From UBA10677 sp045532295 (lineage in GTDB: Bacteria; Bacillota; Clostridia; Christensenellales; Pumilibacteraceae): a stretch of 64,000 bases of DNA. This document shows, in pieces, positions 59,815-64,000 of this stretch. The first letter of the stretch is position 1. Every line of letters begins with the position of its first letter. Where the stretch lies: the NCBI GenBank assembly GCA_045532295.1, contig JAZSFP010000016.1, positions 1 to 64,000 on the forward strand. Reading direction: 5' to 3'. The notes under the pieces are model-generated. The model was not told the origin of the DNA and searched no databases. It saw only the letters and a program-made list of their open reading frames with translations. The translations under genes were made by a program, and so were the position numbers.

Positions 59815-62043
59815 ATGATGTTTACAATTAACGAACAAGATAGAGAATATATAGAGAATAAGTATCATTTTACCTCTCAACCCTTCTCGCCGTATAACTT
59901 CCGCGCCTATCACGGCGGAGAGTACGACCTTTCGACCGGGCTTAGCGATGAGAAAATGAAAGAGGGGTTGAGGAAAATTGCCGAGCAATTTAAGGATAAA
60001 GAGCACGCTCTTTCAAAGGCTAAGCAGATAGAATTCGTTCTTGACAACACGCCCGTCGACGTCAACGAAAAGGACTGGTTCGTAGGCATTTATTCGTGGA
60101 CGAGAATTACCGTTCCCACTACTTCGGATATTTGGAAAGAGGAAGTTTTCCAAAAAGAGAACGCGGTAAAAGAGGCTATCGACAGTTTTCGCGCGCTTAA
60201 CCTTGCAACTATTTATCCCGATTACGACCACTCTATTCCCGACTGGGACGCAGTTATTGCGCTTGGATTTAAGGGGCTATTAGATAGAGTAAAACTATAT
60301 CGACAAAAGAACGATAAGATAGAAAGCGACGCGCTGTTCGATGCTATGGAAATAGTTTATTCGGCTATTCTTCGTTTGCTTAAAAGATTAGAAGAATACG
60401 CTCTTTCGCATCCTTCAAAAAAAAGCGAACTTCAAGCGCGTTGTCTTAAATCGTTACAAAACGGCGCGCCTACTGATACTTACGAGGCTTTGCAACTCAT
60501 TTATCTTTATCACTTAATCGGCGAGTGCGTTGACTGTTATCAGGTTCGTTCGTTAGCCTCTGGACTTGATAGAACGCTTACGCCCTTTTACCGCAACGAC
60601 CTCAAAACCAAGCGGTACGACGAAGAGCAACTGCGCTCGTTCATCGGTTACTTCCTTCTTCAGTATAATTCAATGCACAATTACTGGGGACAGCCCACTT
60701 ATCTTGGCGGAAGTAACGAAAAAGGCGAGTGCATCGTAAACGAAGTTAGCCATACGATTTTATCCGTTTACGACGACCTCGGCGTTTATAATCCTAAAAT
60801 CCAAATAAAACTAACCCCCACCACCCCCGTTTCCTTTATAAACAAGGCTCTTGATATGATTAGGCGAAATAAGGGCAGTATAGTATTCGTGGGCGAAACG
60901 GGTACGGTTAAGGCAATGGAGCGCTACGGCGTAAGTAGAGAGGACGCTCTTACTTGCGATATTAGCGGTTGTTACGAACTGCATTTGCGAGGGGGCGAAA
61001 TAGTTACGCTCGGAGCGTATATAAATCTTGCCCAACCCCTCCTCTATCTTTTGGACGGGTTAAAGAACGAGAGCGTTCGCGCGCTTTTTGAAATTGACGA
61101 AATTGACATAACGACGCTTGACACCTTTGAAAAGTTTACGCTTGCGTACGAAAAAGTCTTTGAAAAGATGATGATAAAGGTGCGTGAAAATCTTGACGCT
61201 ACCGAAAAATACCTATCGACAATAAACCCCTCGGTCGTATTTACCGCCACGATAGAAAACGCTTTGAAAATGGGCGTTGACGCTTATCAAGAGGGCGTTA
61301 AGCACAATAATACGGGCATTTTCTGTTGCGGATTTGCCACTGCCGTTGACTCTCTTTGCGCGGTTAACGAACTGGTTTATAAGCGAAAACTCATATCTTT
61401 ACAGGACCTTAACTCTCTTCTTAAACGCGAGTGGGAGGGCGGAGAAAGACTTCGACTTATTGCAAAAAACAGTAAGCATAAATACGGAAACAACGACGCT
61501 TTTGCCGACGAAATAGCAAAGCGCGTTTACGACGATATTATTTTAGCGATTGCAGGCAAGAAAAATGCTCGCGGAGGCGTTTACAAGACGCTTATGCACA
61601 CCGCTCTTTACTACCTCCATTACGGAGAAAGCACTCCTGCTACGCCCGACGGAAGAAGACGAGGCGAAGAAGTCAGCAAAAACGCTACGCCCTCCGTTGG
61701 CGCGGACCGTCAAGGCGCAACGGCGCTCGTTCTTTCCGCGCTAAACCTTGAGCCGTCGCTATGCACGGAAGATTTTTGCGTAGATATTATGCTACACCCT
61801 TCCGCTTGTGAAGGCGAAGACGGTCTTGACGCGATGCGCTCGCTACTTACCGTTTACGAAAAACGGGGCGGTCTTGCTATTCAGTTCAACGTTATGAGCG
61901 GAAAACTGTTACGCAATGCACAAAAAGAACCTGAAAAGTACAAAAATTTGCAAGTTCGAGTATGCGGATGGAACGTTCTTTGGAATAATCTTTCGCTTGC
62001 TGAACAGAACGCTTACATTGAGCGCGCAGAAAACGTAATATAA
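59815..62043 (+). CDS. Glycyl-radical enzyme (PFL/diol-dehydratase superfamily)
   Basis: 742 residues. The ten-stranded barrel family is recognised by the radical glycine loop at the C-terminus, VRVCGWNVLWNNLS (G718), and the active-site cysteine C386 with E388 in ISGCYELH. A Cys-x-Glu pair is typical of dehydratase/lyase-type members; PFL has two adjacent cysteines instead. Substrate unknown; the flanking hexosaminidase and ROK kinase hint at sugar-derived substrates. No radical-SAM activase is adjacent, so activation must come from elsewhere. The promoter lies six bases before ATGATG with no Shine-Dalgarno site. Confidence 0.88.
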   Translation: MMFTINEQDREYIENKYHFTSQPFSPYNFRAYHGGEYDLSTGLSDEKMKEGLRKIAEQFKDKEHALSKAKQIEFVLDNTPVDVNEKDWFVGIYSWTRITVPTTSDIWKEEVFQKENAVKEAIDSFRALNLATIYPDYDHSIPDWDAVIALGFKGLLDRVKLYRQKNDKIESDALFDAMEIVYSAILRLLKRLEEYALSHPSKKSELQARCLKSLQNGAPTDTYEALQLIYLYHLIGECVDCYQVRSLASGLDRTLTPFYRNDLKTKRYDEEQLRSFIGYFLLQYNSMHNYWGQPTYLGGSNEKGECIVNEVSHTILSVYDDLGVYNPKIQIKLTPTTPVSFINKALDMIRRNKGSIVFVGETGTVKAMERYGVSREDALTCDISGCYELHLRGGEIVTLGAYINLAQPLLYLLDGLKNESVRALFEIDEIDITTLDTFEKFTLAYEKVFEKMMIKVRENLDATEKYLSTINPSVVFTATIENALKMGVDAYQEGVKHNNTGIFCCGFATAVDSLCAVNELVYKRKLISLQDLNSLLKREWEGGERLRLIAKNSKHKYGNNDAFADEIAKRVYDDIILAIAGKKNARGGVYKTLMHTALYYLHYGESTPATPDGRRRGEEVSKNATPSVGADRQGATALVLSALNLEPSLCTEDFCVDIMLHPSACEGEDGLDAMRSLLTVYEKRGGLAIQFNVMSGKLLRNAQKEPEKYKNLQVRVCGWNVLWNNLSLAEQNAYIERAENVI

Positions 62044-62045
62044 AC

Positions 62046-62076
62046 TCTATCGCCCCACTCTTTTGGGGCGATTATT
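62046..62076 (+). terminator. Terminator of the glycyl-radical enzyme gene
   Basis: ATCGCCCC-ACTCTTTT-GGGGCGAT followed by TATTCTT; a strong stem with a modest T run. Confidence 0.65.
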
Positions 62077-62077
62077 C

Positions 62078-62106
62078 TTGACTTTAACGCTAAAAAGCGG
62101 TATAAT
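62078..62106 (+). promoter_or_regulatory. Sigma-A promoter of the ROK gene
   Basis: TTGACT (62078-62083), 17-base spacer, TATAAT (62101-62106). Confidence 0.65.
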
Positions 62107-62137
62107 TTTAATATATTCTTCTTGGAGGAAAACTTAT

Positions 62138-63085
62138 ATGGATAAATATTACTTGGGGATTGATTTAGGCGGTACTTTCATTAAGGGCGGTATCGTGGAT
62201 AAAACGGGCAAGATTTTACTTGAAGATAAAATCCCCACCGAGCGCAATCTTGGTGGCGAGCGCGTTGCTCAAAACATTGCTAAACTTTGCAATATTTTAC
62301 TTGAAAAGGCGAATATGAGCGCTGAGAATATCGTAGGCGTTGGTATCGGTAGCCCGGGAATTATCAACAGCAGAAAGGGTGAAGTTACTTATTCGTGCAA
62401 TCTTGGTTGGGAAAACTATAACGTTTCGGCGGTCGTAGAAAAACTCACTTCTCTTCCCGTTAGAATTGCGAACGACGCTAACGTTGCAGCGCTTGGCGAG
62501 ACTAAGTTCGGCGTAGGCAAGAAATATAGGAACACCGTTATGCTTACTCTTGGAACGGGCGTTGGCGGTGGTATCGTTATCGACGGTAAACTCTTCGAGG
62601 GCAATCAGTCTGCAGGCGCGGAAATGGGACACTCGGTTATCGTTGCCGGCGGAGAACAATGCGGTTGCGGAAGACGAGGTTGCTTAGAGGCTTACGCGTC
62701 CGCTACTGCGCTTATCAGAGACACCAAGCGCGCTATGGAAAACGACAAAAATAGCAAGATGTGGGAAATCGGCTCTCTCGATAAAGTGAGCGGAAAAACC
62801 GCGTTCGACTATAAGGACTGCGACGAGACGGCAAAGTCAGTCGTTGATAATTATATTTCTAAACTTGGCGTGGGCATTACTAATATTGCTAACGTTTTCC
62901 GTCCCGAAGCGATTATTTTGGGCGGTGGCGTTTGCGCTCAAGGCGACAACCTTATAAAACCCTTAAAGGAATTCCTTGCTCGCGAAATCTACGCAGGCGA
63001 CAAAGGACCGAGCGTTGAAATCTTAATTGCGTCTTTGGAGAACTCGGCGGGACTTTTGGGCGCGGCAGCGCTTTGGCTTGAATAA
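62138..63085 (+). CDS. ROK-family sugar kinase (glucokinase-like)
   Basis: 315 residues. ATP site LGIDLGGTFIKGGIVD at the N-terminus, catalytic Asp in VRIANDANVAALGE, TLGTGVGGGIVIDGKL, and the ROK zinc motif CGCGRRGCLEAYAS. It phosphorylates glucose, ManNAc or a related aldose at O-6 (or O-1). The ATG at 62138 follows TGGAGG; the upstream in-frame codon at 62063 is rejected. Neighbouring hexosaminidase and a cytidylyltransferase remnant make an amino sugar plausible, but sequence alone does not decide. Confidence 0.92.
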   Translation: MDKYYLGIDLGGTFIKGGIVDKTGKILLEDKIPTERNLGGERVAQNIAKLCNILLEKANMSAENIVGVGIGSPGIINSRKGEVTYSCNLGWENYNVSAVVEKLTSLPVRIANDANVAALGETKFGVGKKYRNTVMLTLGTGVGGGIVIDGKLFEGNQSAGAEMGHSVIVAGGEQCGCGRRGCLEAYASATALIRDTKRAMENDKNSKMWEIGSLDKVSGKTAFDYKDCDETAKSVVDNYISKLGVGITNIANVFRPEAIILGGGVCAQGDNLIKPLKEFLAREIYAGDKGPSVEILIASLENSAGLLGAAALWLE

Positions 63086-63227
63086 CTATGAGATTATTTA
63101 TAGTGACGAGCGTTTATCAATGAAAATCGACGAACTCGAGGTTCAAGATATTGATAACGAAACAGACTGGCAACTTGCTGAAATTAAATATAAACTTATG
63201 CTTGAAAGGAATAAATCTTCTAAATAA
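63078..63227 (+). pseudogene. C-terminal remnant of an acylneuraminate cytidylyltransferase-like gene
   Basis: About 49 codons, open from 63078 to the stop at 63227 and overlapping the ROK 3' end by 8 bases. The peptide ends ELEVQDIDNETDWQLAEIKY, which resembles the C-terminal end of NeuA/SpsF-type CMP-sugar synthetases (xIDTxxDWxxAE). The catalytic N-terminal part is missing. An ATG at 63120 could start a 35-residue peptide, but there is no good ribosome site. Best read as a deletion remnant; similarity is from a short motif. Confidence 0.45.
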
Positions 63228-63232
63228 TAAAG

Positions 63233-63262
63233 CAAGCGTCACAAAATCGTGGCGCTTTTATC
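63233..63262 (+). terminator. Terminator of the ROK unit
   Basis: GCGTCAC-AAAAT-CGTGGCGC followed by TTTTATCTTTTT. Confidence 0.75.
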
Positions 63263-63301
63263 TTTTTCGAGGCTTTTTCGCATTTTTACTCACTCTTTTG
63301 C

Positions 63302-63330
63302 TTGACTTTCCTTCCCTTTTGTGCTATTAT
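63302..63330 (+). promoter_or_regulatory. Sigma-A promoter of the tRNA-Ser locus
   Basis: TTGACT (63302-63307), 17-base spacer, TATTAT (63325-63330). It lies upstream of the truncated tRNA copy, about 150 bases from the intact tRNA. Confidence 0.55.
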
Positions 63331-63359
63331 TATTGAGCATTAAGATAATACTTTTGCTT

Positions 63360-63379
63360 GGAGGAATATCGAAGCGGTC
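63360..63379 (+). repeat. Truncated 5' copy of tRNA-Ser
   Basis: GGAGGAATATCGAAGCGGTC is identical to the first 20 bases of the intact tRNA-Ser 125 bases downstream (63485-63504); similarity ends abruptly on both sides. The 105 bases between the copies contain GAGCGTAGCGA, which recurs in the tandem array after the tRNA. Confidence 0.85.
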
Positions 63380-63484
63380 CTCAGCCGAGCGTAGCGAACG
63401 CCACGAGCATTAGCGAGTATAACGAGGCTCGCCGAGGTTTACCAAACTTTTAATCTTTACCACAACTATAACTTATTAATTTAC

Positions 63485-63573
63485 GGAGGAATATCGAAGC
63501 GGTCACAACGAGGCGGTCTTGAAAACCGTTTGGGTGAAAGCCCACGGGGGTTCGAATCCCTCTTCCTCCGCCA
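63485..63573 (+). tRNA. tRNA-Ser (anticodon TGA)
   Basis: Acceptor GGAGGAA/TTCCTCC, anticodon loop CTTGAAA inside GCGGT/ACCGT (anticodon TGA), long variable arm TTTGGGTGAAAGCCCAC as expected for serine tRNA, T arm GGGGGTTCGAATCCC, discriminator G and encoded CCA. Reads serine TCA codons. Confidence 0.95.
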
Positions 63574-63576
63574 AAA

Positions 63577-63612
63577 AACACCATTGCCCTTGGGGTGATG
63601 GTGTTTTTTCGT
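63577..63612 (+). terminator. Terminator of tRNA-Ser
   Basis: ACACCATTGCCCTTGGGGTGATGGTGT followed by TTTTTCG; similar in form to the tRNA-Arg terminator. Confidence 0.8.
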
Positions 63613-63673
63613 GAGTGAGTATGGCGATAAGAACACAAAACACTATTTTTAGTGTTTTGTGGTTCGCGGACCA
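63613..63673 (+). repeat. Hairpin unit before the tandem array
   Basis: ACAAAACACT-ATTTTT-AGTGTTTTGT (about 63635-63661) followed by TTCGCGGACCAACGC. With the first repeat unit it has the same layout as the three-hairpin element behind tRNA-Arg. Confidence 0.55.
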
Positions 63674-64000
63674 ACGCGTAAGCGTTAGTCCAAGGGAGCG
63701 CCGAGGAGCGCGACTGCTATCTCGACAAAAGTATAGCAATGCAAGGAAGCGTAGCGACTGCTGTCCCTCTTCCTCCAAACGCGTAAGCGTTAGTCCAAAG
63801 GAGCGCCGAGGAGCGCGACTGCTGTCCCGACAAAAGTATAGCAATGCAAGGGAGCGTAGCGACTGCTGTCCCTCTTCCTCCAAACGCGTAAGCGTTAGTC
63901 CAAGGGAGCGCCGAGGAGCGCGACTGCTGTCCCGACCAAAGTATAGCAATGCAAGGTAGCGTAGCGACTGCTGTCCTCTCTTTTGTCTAAACCTATTCGT
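63674..64000 (+). repeat. Tandem array, 105-base period, three units seen
   Basis: Units start at 63674, 63779 and 63884, each with ACGCGTAAGCGTTAGTCC; the third is near complete and the array meets the window edge region. Each unit holds AACGC-GTAA-GCGTT and GCGC-CGAGGA-GCGC hairpins, AAAGTATAGCAATGCAAGG and GAGCGTAGCGACTGCTGTCC. Units one and two end TCCCTCTTCCTCC, identical to 13 bases of the 3' end of tRNA-Ser. Open frames on either strand here are products of the repeats and not genes. Confidence 0.85.

Noticed and set aside
63450..63674. Minus-strand frame GIRTPVGFHPNGFQDRL
   Set aside because: This peptide is the reverse complement of a serine tRNA, a common false annotation.
63503..63949. 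Long minus-strand open frame with repeated RDSSRAPRRSLGLTLTR peptide
   Set aside because: It is the translation of the 105-base tandem repeat and runs through tRNA-Ser; no ribosome site.
63674..64000. CRISPR array
   Set aside because: Units are 105-base full repeats with no variable spacers.

Overview
The window looks like a chromosomal segment of an uncultured anaerobic Clostridia-type Bacillota; no family-level assignment is attempted. Evidence seen directly: AGGAGG-type ribosome sites; about two dozen sigma-A promoters with TTGACA/TATAAT boxes, almost all with a 17-base spacer; many rho-independent terminators; a T-box leader; and gene orders known from Bacillota (decarboxylase-tmk-holB-ricT, lysS-greA, glmU-prs, walJ...rlmH). 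Ferredoxin, a two-subunit class I fumarase and a glycyl-radical enzyme fit an anaerobe. No phage genes, insertion sequences, rRNA or CRISPR arrays were seen.

Layout. 1-2.8 kb: sugar ABC permease, ASRT-family protein and metal-free M24-family protein in one operon, divergent from an AraC regulator. 2.9-9.6 kb: ferredoxin, ricT, holB, tmk, decarboxylase, a membrane protein, then lysS and greA. 9.9-13.5 kb: aconitase, Lrp/AsnC regulator and aminotransferase operon. 13.6-19.1 kb: small unknown gene, SWIM-SNF2 helicase, and mgtE behind a leader with a 28-codon ORF. 19.2-31.4 kb: GH2 beta-galactosidase; copA, mazG and dus; L9, patatin and ComEC-like hydrolase; YitT. 31.7-43.6 kb: seven-gene operon of secreted, lipid-anchored or membrane-anchored proteins. 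43.9-50.6 kb: prs with a degenerate glmU; then walJ, two CPBP proteases, rlmH, M14 peptidase and tadA. 50.8-57.3 kb: fumarase, tRNA-Arg, T-box with an ACT-ACT-metallo-beta-lactamase gene, ZIP, TspO, uppP. 57.4-64 kb: GH20-like hexosaminidase, trmL, orphan glycyl-radical enzyme, ROK kinase, a cytidylyltransferase remnant, tRNA-Ser and a 105-base tandem repeat.

Most notable: (1) an Ile-type T-box in front of an ACT-ACT-MBL fusion; (2) several genes whose promoters sit exactly 6 bases before the ATG, implying leaderless mRNAs beside normal Shine-Dalgarno genes; (3) a translatable leader ORF with a PP motif ahead of mgtE; (4) a CopZ-like chaperone domain fused to CopA with its own Shine-Dalgarno and ATG; (5) a repeated surface module with two recurring signatures; (6) structured repeats next to tRNA genes, including a duplicated 5' end of tRNA-Ser and a tandem array that carries its 3' end.
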